From positions 1 through 43,950 of the forward strand of contig SUYV01000013.1 of NCBI GenBank assembly GCA_015060255.1: a stretch of 43,950 nt of DNA, read 5' to 3'. The translations under genes and the position numbers were made by a program. This document shows positions 33,712 through 42,140 of this stretch, in pieces (within the stretch, counting starts at the first letter, position 1; every line of letters starts with the position of its first letter). Source of the DNA: Bacteroidales bacterium. GTDB lineage: Bacteria > Bacteroidota > Bacteroidia > Bacteroidales > UBA932. The notes under the pieces are model-generated. The model saw only the letters and a program-made list of their open reading frames with translations, searched no databases and was not told the origin of the DNA.

Positions 33712-35565
33712 TTACTCGTAAATAAGTTCCGCAGCGTCAATCCAGAGACGGCCTCCGTCATATCCGGTGAAATAGTCACCGAACTGCGAAGTCGCACAAG
33801 AGATGACGATGTGGGTCGGATAAGTAGTGAACTGACGGTAATCGAGCGGAATGATGTACTCGATCCAGCCTGAAGTCGTAGCTGTAACCTTCTCACCGTT
33901 GTTGATCATATAACCGTCATTGTAGATGATAAGGTCACCGTTGGCGATTGTACTCTCGTCTGTGTAGAAATCCACGAACGTGCTCGCATCGGTAGTATTC
34001 ACGTGTACCGGAGAGTCCTTTGTTCCACCGTACTTCTTGTAATCCCATGTTCCGATAGCAACCTTGATCTGCGCACGGTCATAGTCACTCTTTGACACTC
34101 CAAGATTATCATTCTTGAGGATGTTGATCTGGCCTGTAGTGTACTTAGCCCAGATCTTGAGGGCTGAAGGACGGCTTGTCCAAGGACGTCCGAAGTTAAC
34201 CTTACCGCCGCTTGTTCCCACAAGACCGGCGAACTGACCGGTGAAGAGGTTACCGGCTGTAAGCATACCTACGATAGAGTTGTTCTGGCAGAGTACTGAC
34301 TGATTTCCGTCAATCTTGTCACCAGTATCGATGGTCGTGATGACGATACCCATGTTTGCAGAACCGTTCACACCTTCGCTGCCTTCACCGTTACCTGAAC
34401 CCCAGAACATGTAAGAACCATCGGCAACACCGCAGTTTGGATCATAGAACTTGTAGTAGTCCTTTCCTGAAACCTTGCTTACATACTCGAAGCTTGAGTT
34501 TGGAAGCGCAGGTGCCGCTTCTGTTGTGAATGTAAGAGGGTTTCCGACATGCTCGCCGTTGATTGCGAGTGCATAAGTATACTCAGTCGATGGAGTAAGA
34601 CCTGTGAGGTCTGCCTTCCATACTCCTTCGCCGTAGTTCACGCCGTCAGCATACTCCCAAGTCGAACCTCCGTCTGTAGAATAAGCGAACTGTACGGTCG
34701 CTCCTGCGTTCTCGTTAGGGTCAACGTCTGCGTATACGGTTGCGTGAGCTGCCCAGATCTCATATGCAGGAGTGATGGCGAGACCTGTAGATACAGGCTC
34801 GAAGACGATGGTGTCGTCAACTATGTCAGTAGTATAGTCAACCACGAGAGTGAATTCGAGGTCACCATCCTTGATCGTATACTTGAGGTTCATCTTATAC
34901 AACTTTCCTGGAACGATATCCTCGATGACACCTGTCTTGGTGAATGCACTGCCATCCTTTGCGAGGACGCCTGAGAAAGTCCATGTGAATGAAGGCTCGT
35001 CAAGACCTGCTACAATGAAGTAACCCTCTGAACCAGAGTTAGATGCGTTATAAACGAGCTGAGTTGCAGCATCCTCCGCATCAAGTCCGATTGTGAAAGT
35101 ATATCCCTCGCTGAAGTTATCTGCGACTGTCTGGTCGAAGCTGATGTTTGTCACCGCATTGTTGAGACCTGCGACAACTTCTACATTAGTCACGTTGCCT
35201 GCAGTGATCGTGAACTCCTTCGATCCCTTGTAGCTCTTGTTCTCGAAAGATGCTGGAGCAGGTGTCTCCTTTGCCGCTTCACCAGCAACAACATCTACAC
35301 GATAAGCGTCAGCTGCAAGATAGAAAGGAGAAGGCATATTGCTGTAGGCATAAGAACGTACGAGACCGCTGAAGTCAGCCTTGTAGATCTTTACCTGAGC
35401 GGTGTTCAGAAGCTCGTCCTGCGACATTGCCTTTGTCTGGTCTGAAAGGCTCATATCCATGCTGAGGACACCCATTCCAACCCCGTTTTCCTTGAGGTCA
35501 GCCTTTGTACATGACACTGCTGCCAATGCAAGGCCGAGTGCCAGATATGTAAGAATCTTCTTCAT
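33712..35565 (-). CDS. DUF4493-PCMD fusion lipoprotein
   Basis: A 617-residue lipoprotein (Cys19 in LAAVSCTKA). Residues about 25-235 form a DUF4493 domain: G-x-L-x-[FM]-x-[LM] start (GVGMGVLSMDMSLSD), an Ala/Asp-rich turn (YLAADAYRVDVVAGE) and KGSKEFTITAGNVTNVEVVAGL. About 245-350 resemble a fibronectin type III domain (VQFAYSTDGGSTWEYADGVNYGEG; GLTPSTEYTYALAING). About 352-617 form a PCMD domain ending RLWIDAAELIYE. It combines the two families found separately in its neighbours. The message has a strong Shine-Dalgarno-like site (GGAGG, eight bases before ATG). A surface glycan-binding or structural role is plausible but not shown. Confidence 0.88.
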   Translation of the reverse strand: MKKILTYLALGLALAAVSCTKADLKENGVGMGVLSMDMSLSDQTKAMSQDELLNTAQVKIYKADFSGLVRSYAYSNMPSPFYLAADAYRVDVVAGEAAKETPAPASFENKSYKGSKEFTITAGNVTNVEVVAGLNNAVTNISFDQTVADNFSEGYTFTIGLDAEDAATQLVYNASNSGSEGYFIVAGLDEPSFTWTFSGVLAKDGSAFTKTGVIEDIVPGKLYKMNLKYTIKDGDLEFTLVVDYTTDIVDDTIVFEPVSTGLAITPAYEIWAAHATVYADVDPNENAGATVQFAYSTDGGSTWEYADGVNYGEGVWKADLTGLTPSTEYTYALAINGEHVGNPLTFTTEAAPALPNSSFEYVSKVSGKDYYKFYDPNCGVADGSYMFWGSGNGEGSEGVNGSANMGIVITTIDTGDKIDGNQSVLCQNNSIVGMLTAGNLFTGQFAGLVGTSGGKVNFGRPWTSRPSALKIWAKYTTGQINILKNDNLGVSKSDYDRAQIKVAIGTWDYKKYGGTKDSPVHVNTTDASTFVDFYTDESTIANGDLIIYNDGYMINNGEKVTATTSGWIEYIIPLDYRQFTTYPTHIVISCATSQFGDYFTGYDGGRLWIDAAELIYE

Positions 35566-35573
35566 AATGCGTC

Positions 35574-35578
35574 CCTCC
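35574..35578 (-). promoter_or_regulatory. Strong Shine-Dalgarno site of DUF4493-PCMD gene
   Basis: On the minus strand AAGGAGGGACG sits directly after the preceding stop codon, with GGAGG eight bases before the ATG. Bacteroidetes genes rarely have such a site, and most starts in this window lack one. Confidence 0.7.
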
Positions 35579-36820
35579 TTACTCTACAACCATCACTACA
35601 GGGATTTCATTCTTGCATCCTGTCTGATCGACGATGATCATCTTGAATGTATGTCTTCCCGAATAAATTGTAATCGCATCCTGAGCTGCATCAAGGTTGA
35701 ATGCAATGTCAGTCTGACCAAGGAGTTCCTGACCATGTGGGAACGGAACTACGTCGAAGATGATTCCATTCTCAGGAAGAGGGTTGATCAGGTCAAGCTC
35801 CCTTGCATTTGCTGCATCTACAGCACTGAGGAACGATTCATTGTCCGAGTCGATAAGGACATTGAACTTCTTCACGCCGTTAGGAACGGTTGCACGGAAT
35901 CTGATTGCCATATCCCTTGTAGCTACAGGAACTATGAGAATGTTCTCAAGGTCAGTGATTTCTGAATCACAGCCTGCCTCATAGTCAGGAGCGAGAGTGA
36001 TGCCGCCGTCTCCCTTAGGAGCATCCGGATCCTCGCCGATGATCTCTTCCTTAGGATCTACTGCGTTATTGAGTGTAGCATCAGAAATAAGATCCTGGAT
36101 AACGATATCGAATGTTGCGTTTCCTTCCTCGTCAACCTTAGGGATGAACTTGATCTGACGCCACTGCTTAGGGGCGATGTTGGAGAACACCTTTGTCATT
36201 GACTTTGAACCGCCCTCAATGTCACCCTTGAAAACGACTGTCATAGTACTACCGGTCACTGCAAAGTAACCTGCGCTCTGCTCATATGTCTTGTCTGCGT
36301 TGAGAGCATACTCGAGAGGCTGCTCAGGGTCTACGGTAACCTTGGTCGAGCACTGTCCTGTAACCATCTTGAGGAAATCGTCGCTATAAGAAACAGTCAC
36401 CTTGCACTGCTGGAGCGTACACACAAGTTCCCCGATGCTGGTTGTCATGCCTGCCGCGATTGTGAATTCCTTTGAAACGCCATATACAGGCTGTTCGAAG
36501 GCAGCAAGCGGCACCTCGTCAGCTGACGAGCTGGCTACGAGAGTGTATGAACCGGCTGTGAGCGTAAGCTTGTAGTCGTTATTCTTGACTTCATCATATG
36601 TCTTCTTCTCGACCTCATTGCCCTCGGAGTCAATGATTGTTATGGTATAGTTGCCGCTGGCTGCAACAGCCTTGGTCTCTACGGTCTCATCCAGACCGAG
36701 AGTGAACTCGCTGAAGGACAGAGTTCCTACACCCTGTACAGCTGAGATCGGTGTCTTCTGGCAAGATGCGAAAAGCACCAGAGCCGCAGACGCAAATGCG
36801 ATTATAATATTTTTCTTCAT
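35579..36820 (-). CDS. DUF4493-domain lipoprotein (long form)
   Basis: A 413-residue lipoprotein (Cys20 in LFASCQK). Residues about 28-240 form a DUF4493 domain, with the characteristic GVGTLSFSEFTLGLDETVETKA start, NYTITIIDSEGNEVEKKTY, a YKLTLTAGSYTLVASSS turn and GVSKEFTIAAGMTTSIGELVCTLQQCKVTVSYSDDF. The C-terminal 170 residues add another beta-rich module with repeated short strands (MAIRFRATVPNGVKKFNVLIDSDN; HTFKMIIVDQTGC). No enzymatic motif is seen. It sits 14 bases after the short DUF4493 gene and 13 before the fusion gene, in the middle of the operon. The start is supported by a GGAGG site at 36829-36833. Confidence 0.83.
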   Translation of the reverse strand: MKKNIIIAFASAALVLFASCQKTPISAVQGVGTLSFSEFTLGLDETVETKAVAASGNYTITIIDSEGNEVEKKTYDEVKNNDYKLTLTAGSYTLVASSSADEVPLAAFEQPVYGVSKEFTIAAGMTTSIGELVCTLQQCKVTVSYSDDFLKMVTGQCSTKVTVDPEQPLEYALNADKTYEQSAGYFAVTGSTMTVVFKGDIEGGSKSMTKVFSNIAPKQWRQIKFIPKVDEEGNATFDIVIQDLISDATLNNAVDPKEEIIGEDPDAPKGDGGITLAPDYEAGCDSEITDLENILIVPVATRDMAIRFRATVPNGVKKFNVLIDSDNESFLSAVDAANARELDLINPLPENGIIFDVVPFPHGQELLGQTDIAFNLDAAQDAITIYSGRHTFKMIIVDQTGCKNEIPVVMVVE

Positions 36821-36828
36821 ATGATCGT

Positions 36829-36833
36829 CCTCC
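36829..36833 (-). promoter_or_regulatory. Strong Shine-Dalgarno site of long DUF4493 gene
   Basis: On the minus strand AAAGGAGGACG overlaps the previous stop codon region, with GGAGG eight bases before the ATG at 36820, the same spacing as at the next gene. Confidence 0.7.
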
Positions 36834-36834
36834 T

Positions 36835-37566
36835 TTAGTCGTTGAGTTCAAGATCGCCGAGATCTATAGTCTCGACAGTGTCATTGAACGATATTGTAAT
36901 TGTAGATCCACCTGCAGAAGGCGCATCGAAATTGATGGTATAGGCAGTCGCCTCATCAAGACCTGTATACTCCTGCTCGAAGGTATAGGTCTTCATCTCA
37001 CCTGTAAGCGTACCCTCTACCTTGATCTTATAGCCGTCGATGAAGGCTCCCTTTGTCTCGTCCTTCACGAATGTGGCAATGACGGCTCCGTCACGTGTGA
37101 GCTTGAAAGTGTAGTCGCTGTAATACTTCTTGAAATACTCAGTGCAACTGATCTTGATAATGGTGTTGCCCAGAGCTACTGGGATTGACACTGAAGTGCT
37201 CTCGTCTCCCTTCACGGCGAATGTCTGCACGCCTGTGAAATATGGCTTGTCGAAGCCCTCTTCCTCAAGGTTTCCGTAGGTTGCCTTAACTGTGTAGTTT
37301 CCGGCAAGGAGCGGAGTTGACGGATTCCATTCGGAGATCTTACCTGTCCACACCTGTGCAGATGCGCCATCAAAGATGGTTATGGTAAAGTCTCCAGCTG
37401 ATGGTAATGTCGTGTAGTCTGAAACATTGCTCTTGGTCATGTCAACCACAGTATGGTTGCTTGAGACCTCGAATGCCACTCGACCATTACCTTCGGTCTG
37501 GCTCTTGGTGCAGGATACTGCAAAGATGATGGCCAGGACACTGAAAATTGTCTTTAAGTGTTTCAT
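36835..37566 (-). CDS. DUF4493-domain lipoprotein (short form)
   Basis: A 243-residue lipoprotein (Cys19 in IFAVSCTKS) made almost wholly of one DUF4493 domain: GRVAFEVSSNHTVVDMTKS, DFTITIFDGASAQVWTGKISEW, PLLAGNYTVKATYGNLEEEGFDKPYFTGVQTFAVKGDESTSVSIPV, then a second beta region ending ISFNDTVETIDLGDLELND. It matches the N-terminal domains of the next two gene products, so the operon holds three copies of this domain in graded lengths. Function is unknown; a subunit of a surface structure is the simplest idea. Confidence 0.83.
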   Translation of the reverse strand: MKHLKTIFSVLAIIFAVSCTKSQTEGNGRVAFEVSSNHTVVDMTKSNVSDYTTLPSAGDFTITIFDGASAQVWTGKISEWNPSTPLLAGNYTVKATYGNLEEEGFDKPYFTGVQTFAVKGDESTSVSIPVALGNTIIKISCTEYFKKYYSDYTFKLTRDGAVIATFVKDETKGAFIDGYKIKVEGTLTGEMKTYTFEQEYTGLDEATAYTINFDAPSAGGSTITISFNDTVETIDLGDLELND

Positions 37567-37594
37567 TGTTAATGGTTTTTGAATCTTATGTTTG

Positions 37595-39463
37595 TTAATT
37601 CTTAATATATACTTTTATATTGTCGAGGTATAAATAATATACCGAGTTGGCTCCTATCTTGCTTTTATTCTGGGTAGTACCCGGCCAGAAGGTTATTCGG
37701 GTCGACGAAGTAGCTGGAATATCTACCGGTACGACCACATGTTTCAGTTTGCTGATATTTTCAGATGCGAAATTGTCGGACTGATATAATTTAGTTGTCT
37801 TGTTTCCGATATCATTATAATTTTCTCCACTGATGGCTGATCCCTCTGCATTGGTATGGGTGGCTATGATGAAATGAGCCGTCTTATTATTCGAGTCATC
37901 TATATTATATCCGGCAGGCACATAGAATGCTTCATCAAACTCGAGTGCCACATTTACCGTCACTCCGCTCTTTATGTATTTCAGGGCTGGAGTATCCAGT
38001 CGGCCGCAGACACGCTCAGGAATCCAAGCTCCTGACTGATAACGGCAGTTGATACGGATGTAGTCACCTTCAAATATGCTGAAGCGGGAAGCATTCCAGC
38101 CGTTCTGAGGCATATATCCGTCAAGAACATATCCGCCGTAGTTTCTGTCAGAGTTGGCACCGGCAGTATAATCATCATCATGTGCAGTAGACAGTGCATT
38201 CGTAAAGTCCTCTTCAAGGAGATATGGAACATCTCCAAGATCCAGTACGATCCTGTTTCCGTCGTATGTCATCATGTCAGCAGTGATCGGACGCTGTACC
38301 AATGCATGTTCGGTTTCATATGTGTATGTAGCCACGCCCGACTCTACAGAACTGACAATCAGGTCATACGCATCCTTGCCATCTGTGCCGAGAGCCTCGA
38401 CTGAATGCTTGAAGTTGCCATAGCCTTCTGCCGCAGAGTTGGTATACCTGTACCATTCTGCACCATTGAAGGCGATCTGGACATTAAGCAGAGGCTCACC
38501 TATATGATTCTCTGAGACCTTCATGGTGAGTCTGTAATATTCGTCTATTGCAGTCGGCAGAATCCTTACAGGAGTCGAATGACCTGGAGCGAATGTTCTT
38601 CCCGCCAACGATATAGGCTCGATTGTAGCCCTATACCTCTGCGAATACACGACTAGATTCATATAATCCGAATCAGAATATGTACCGCTGAATGGGATTA
38701 CCGAGGCACATGCGAATGATGCGTTCTCAAGATCGGAAGACTCGCCTATCGGATCTGAGAGGAACAATGTCATTGTATTGACTCCGTCAGAAGCGACAAG
38801 AGGCGATGCCGGAGCTGTAATGTCGGCAGAAACAGTTCCGGAAATATTCTCAGGAGTCGTCAATATGATTTCCTTGACATCCTCACCCATGGCATTGTAT
38901 CCGGCAGGTAGCCAGAACCTGAACTGATGCATCATCCTGTTCATGGACATGGACATTCCCGAATGGTCCTCAGGATCAGGAACCGCAGTCAGTGCGGCAT
39001 GCTGTACCGGAGTCGCCACCATGATGTCGGCTCCGTTACCGGCCTTTCCGTCCTGCTCTGCAGGAACATTGAAGGTCACCTGTGTGCCGTTCACGGACAA
39101 TGGAGTCGGATAGCAGCAATAATATGTATAGGTATCTTCAGGCATGGCAGCATCCAGCGTAGATGTAAAGAATCCGCGCGAAGCGTCAATACCGTAAGTG
39201 CCGAATGTCTGATTTGTCAATGTATATGCCCCGGACGAGTTCAATGCCCATACGGCGATCTCGTCTCCGGAAACCCACTCAGCCGAAAGACCGTTGGGAA
39301 GCATTGCCGTACGTGTCTGAGCCCCCCCGGCATATATACCGACCTTTACGCTTTCAGGATGCGGTACAGGAGCATTCCCGAATTCGTCCAGACAGGACGT
39401 AAACAGGAACGATGTGGCCCATAACAGCACAGCACAGATGTTTTTAGTGCAATTTCGTCTCAT
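37595..39463 (-). CDS. Fimbrillin-like lipoprotein
   Basis: A 622-residue lipoprotein (Cys24 in FLFTSCLDE), first gene of the operon. Residues about 35-320 resemble the fimbrillin-like families of Bacteroidetes pilins: AGGAQTRTAMLPNG, WVSGDEIAVWA, a YTYYCCYPTP-like strand, MMHQFRFWLPAG and GRTFAPGHSTPVRI. Residues about 425-622 form a C-terminal beta-sandwich (LEEDFTN at its start, YYLYLDNIKVYIKN at its end) of the carbohydrate-binding jelly-roll type. The modular make-up suggests a surface adhesin or a tip/anchor subunit rather than a plain pilus shaft protein. It follows a near-consensus promoter and probably directs the whole minus-strand operon to 30515. Confidence 0.78.
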   Translation of the reverse strand: MRRNCTKNICAVLLWATSFLFTSCLDEFGNAPVPHPESVKVGIYAGGAQTRTAMLPNGLSAEWVSGDEIAVWALNSSGAYTLTNQTFGTYGIDASRGFFTSTLDAAMPEDTYTYYCCYPTPLSVNGTQVTFNVPAEQDGKAGNGADIMVATPVQHAALTAVPDPEDHSGMSMSMNRMMHQFRFWLPAGYNAMGEDVKEIILTTPENISGTVSADITAPASPLVASDGVNTMTLFLSDPIGESSDLENASFACASVIPFSGTYSDSDYMNLVVYSQRYRATIEPISLAGRTFAPGHSTPVRILPTAIDEYYRLTMKVSENHIGEPLLNVQIAFNGAEWYRYTNSAAEGYGNFKHSVEALGTDGKDAYDLIVSSVESGVATYTYETEHALVQRPITADMMTYDGNRIVLDLGDVPYLLEEDFTNALSTAHDDDYTAGANSDRNYGGYVLDGYMPQNGWNASRFSIFEGDYIRINCRYQSGAWIPERVCGRLDTPALKYIKSGVTVNVALEFDEAFYVPAGYNIDDSNNKTAHFIIATHTNAEGSAISGENYNDIGNKTTKLYQSDNFASENISKLKHVVVPVDIPATSSTRITFWPGTTQNKSKIGANSVYYLYLDNIKVYIKN

Positions 39464-39485
39464 TTACTTTGGTTAAGAAAACGGA

Positions 39486-39517
39486 CAAAGATATAAACAA
39501 TAATCTAAAACACCAAA
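39486..39517 (-). promoter_or_regulatory. Promoter of the seven-gene surface operon
   Basis: On the minus strand TTTG (39517-39514) and TATCTTTG (39493-39486) are 20 bases apart, close to the Bacteroidetes consensus, and lie 23-54 bases before the fimbrillin-like start codon. No other clear promoter was seen within the operon's short gaps. Confidence 0.72.
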
Positions 39518-39564
39518 CACCATATCCAGGCATACGAAAGGGCATAGCTTTCAGTTTTTTTTCC

Positions 39565-39572
39565 TATATTTG
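39565..39572 (+). promoter_or_regulatory. parE -7 promoter box
   Basis: TATATTTG matches the -7 consensus 25 bases before the parE ATG. A TTTC at about 39549 is the only hint of a -33 box. Confidence 0.6.
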
Positions 39573-39597
39573 CATGATTATGTCTTTTAAATAAGGT

Positions 39598-41523
39598 ATG
39601 GCGACAGATAACACGAATATCGTAAATTACACCGACGATAACATCAAGACGATGGAGGGCGTGGAGCATATCCGCAAGCGCCCAGGAATGTATATAGGAA
39701 GACTTGGAAACGGAGATGATCAGGGAGATGGAATATACGTGCTCCTCAAGGAGGTCGTGGACAATTCCATCGACGAGTTCTCAATGGGATTCGGAAAGCA
39801 GATCCAGATCACTGTAACAGAGAAGGAAGCTACGGTAAGAGACTTCGGACGAGGCATTCCTCTCAACTCAGTCGTAAAGGCGGTCAGCGTCCTGAATACC
39901 GGAGGTAAATACGATACCAAGGGATACAAGAAGTCTGTGGGTCTGAACGGAGTGGGTCTCAAGGCGGTAAACGCGCTTTCGGAGCATTTCTTTGTCGAGG
40001 CGTACAGAGACGGCATGAGTTCATATGCCGAGTTCCGTATGGGCAAACTGGTGGATTCCGGCCAGCAGCCTACAAAGGAGAAGAACGGAACAATGGTAAG
40101 GTTCATCCCTGACGAACATCTGTTCGTCGGATATACATTCCACATGGACATCATCGAGTCGATGATGAAGAACTATTCTTACCTTAAGAAAGGGCTCACT
40201 CTCAATTTCAACGGCACTGCATACAAGTCTGAGAACGGACTTCTCGACCTCATCAAGGACAACATGTCGGAGACTCCTCTCTACGAGCCGATCCATCTTA
40301 TCGGCGAGGATGTGGAGATCGTCCTGACACACGGCAACAGCTACGGCGAGAACATAGCATCCTTCGTGAACGGCCAGAACACACGTGACGGAGGTACGCA
40401 TCTGGCGGCAATGAGAGAAGGCATTTCAAAGACTCTCAAGGAGTTCTACAAGACATTCGCCAAGAAGGATTTCGCTCCTGAAGACATCCGCCAGGGTATC
40501 ATCGGAGCCATAAGCATACAGATCCAGGAGCCTAACTTCGAAGGTCAGACAAAGACCAAGCTCGGATCGACATATATGTGGGAGACAGACATCGAGAACG
40601 AGGACGGCAGCCACACATATGACCAAGGACCTACGATCAGAAGTTTCGTAAATGATTTCGTAAAGACAAATCTGGACAACTACCTGCACATGCACAAGGA
40701 GATAATCCCTGTGCTTCAGGAAAAGATCACCGCTTCAGAGCAGGAAAGAAAGGAAATCTCAACCATCCAGAAGAAGACAAAGGAAAGAAACAAACGTACA
40801 AACATATATAACCGCAAGCTTCGTGACTGCAAGGTTCATTACAATGACAAGCTGCCTGCAGCGAAGAAGGATCTGGCAGACCTCACCAGCATCTTCATCA
40901 CCGAGGGAGACTCAGCGAGCGGAACCATCACAAAGGCACGCAAGGCGGAGACTCAGGCTGTATTCAGCCTTAGGGGAAAGCCGATCAACTGCTATAAGGA
41001 AAGCCGCAAGAAGGTTGCAGAGAACGAAGAGCTCAACCTCCTCATCAATGCACTAGGAGTCGAGGACGACATGGATAATCTCAGATACAACAAGATCATT
41101 GTTGCCACTGATGCCGATGACGACGGAATGCACATCCGCATGCTTGTACTGACATTCTTCATGAAATACTACCCTGACCTCATCCGCCGTGGCCATGTAC
41201 ATATCCTTCAGACTCCCCTCTTCAGAGTCAAGAACAAGAAGGACATACGCTACTGCTTCAGCATCGACGAGAAGGAAAAGGCGGTGAAGGAACTTAAGAC
41301 CGGAGTGGAAATCACACGATTCAAAGGTCTCGGTGAGATTTCTTCCACGGAATTTGTAGATTTCATAGGCGAGAACATGAGACTTGACAGGGTGAAGCTC
41401 AGCGATGAGGAATCAATTGCAGAGATCATGGAGTTCTATATGGGAGACAACACTATCGACAGGCAGAACTTCATCCGTCGCAATCTCAGAAGCGAAACAG
41501 AACTGGAAGACGTTAACATATAG
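39598..41523 (+). CDS. parE: DNA topoisomerase IV subunit B
   Basis: ParE is the ATPase subunit of topoisomerase IV, which unlinks daughter chromosomes. The 641-residue product has the GHKL ATPase domain (KEVVDNSIDEF with the catalytic Glu nearby; DFGRGIPL; NGVGLKAVNALS), the transducer domain with YKK-type lysine, and the TOPRIM domain with E436 in ITEGDSASGT and the DxDxD set at D505-D509 (ATDADDDGMHIRML). The start (EHIRKRPGMYIGRLGNGDDQGDGIYVLLKEV) matches Bacteroidetes ParE better than GyrB, which lacks the GDGIYVLLKEV form. parC is not adjacent; an acyltransferase gene follows 14 bases later. Confidence 0.93.
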   Translation: MATDNTNIVNYTDDNIKTMEGVEHIRKRPGMYIGRLGNGDDQGDGIYVLLKEVVDNSIDEFSMGFGKQIQITVTEKEATVRDFGRGIPLNSVVKAVSVLNTGGKYDTKGYKKSVGLNGVGLKAVNALSEHFFVEAYRDGMSSYAEFRMGKLVDSGQQPTKEKNGTMVRFIPDEHLFVGYTFHMDIIESMMKNYSYLKKGLTLNFNGTAYKSENGLLDLIKDNMSETPLYEPIHLIGEDVEIVLTHGNSYGENIASFVNGQNTRDGGTHLAAMREGISKTLKEFYKTFAKKDFAPEDIRQGIIGAISIQIQEPNFEGQTKTKLGSTYMWETDIENEDGSHTYDQGPTIRSFVNDFVKTNLDNYLHMHKEIIPVLQEKITASEQERKEISTIQKKTKERNKRTNIYNRKLRDCKVHYNDKLPAAKKDLADLTSIFITEGDSASGTITKARKAETQAVFSLRGKPINCYKESRKKVAENEELNLLINALGVEDDMDNLRYNKIIVATDADDDGMHIRMLVLTFFMKYYPDLIRRGHVHILQTPLFRVKNKKDIRYCFSIDEKEKAVKELKTGVEITRFKGLGEISSTEFVDFIGENMRLDRVKLSDEESIAEIMEFYMGDNTIDRQNFIRRNLRSETELEDVNI

Positions 41524-41537
41524 ATTATCACGGCCCT

Positions 41538-42113
41538 ATGGGCCTCATAATGACAGACGCTATGTGGAGAAAATTTTGCGGATGGCTGTTAAGAGTCCTG
41601 GGATGGACAGCAGACACCCCGGTAGTACCGGAAGACAAATGCATTATTCTTGGAGTACCTCATACTTCCATATGGGACTTCGTGATTTCATATCTTTATT
41701 ATGAATCCGTAGGAGGCAAACCTTACTGCATGATAAAAGCAGAACTGTTCTGGGGGCCGCTAGGATGGCTCCTTCGCAAGCTGGGAGGCATTCCTGTAGA
41801 CAGAAAGAGAGGCAGCAATGTTGCTCTAAGCGTAATCAAGGAGATGAAGGCAAAGAAGGTCGTCCATCTCGCACTTGCACCGGAAGGGACACGCCAGCCT
41901 GTCAGACGTTGGAAGACAGGCTTCCATACCATAGCACGCGAGGTCGGATGTCCGGTATATATGGGATATTTCAACTGGGGGAACAAGCATATCAGCAGAG
42001 GTGAGAAAGTGGAGCTCACTGATGATGCAAGGGCAGATCTGATGCGTATACAGCAGATGTACGAAGATATGCATCTTGTAGGAAAGCATCCTGAAATGTA
42101 CCTGACGAAATAG
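41538..42113 (+). CDS. PlsC-like 1-acylglycerol-3-phosphate acyltransferase family protein
   Basis: A 191-residue acyltransferase-fold protein. It has the catalytic H-x4-D motif in GVPHTSIWDFVISY, a glycerophosphate-binding PEGTR motif in LALAPEGTRQPVRRWKTGFHTIA, and FWGPLGWLLRKLGGIPVDR before it. This order matches the PlsC superfamily, in the short Bacteroidetes form often listed as glycerol acyltransferase. It may transfer fatty acyl groups to lysophosphatidate or another lipid. ATG 41538 and ATG 41550 are both possible starts. The next gene encodes an acyl-CoA ligase, and the two may act together in lipid remodelling. Confidence 0.88.
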   Translation: MGLIMTDAMWRKFCGWLLRVLGWTADTPVVPEDKCIILGVPHTSIWDFVISYLYYESVGGKPYCMIKAELFWGPLGWLLRKLGGIPVDRKRGSNVALSVIKEMKAKKVVHLALAPEGTRQPVRRWKTGFHTIAREVGCPVYMGYFNWGNKHISRGEKVELTDDARADLMRIQQMYEDMHLVGKHPEMYLTK

Positions 42114-42140
42114 CACACACTTATTTTTAACCATTATTAT

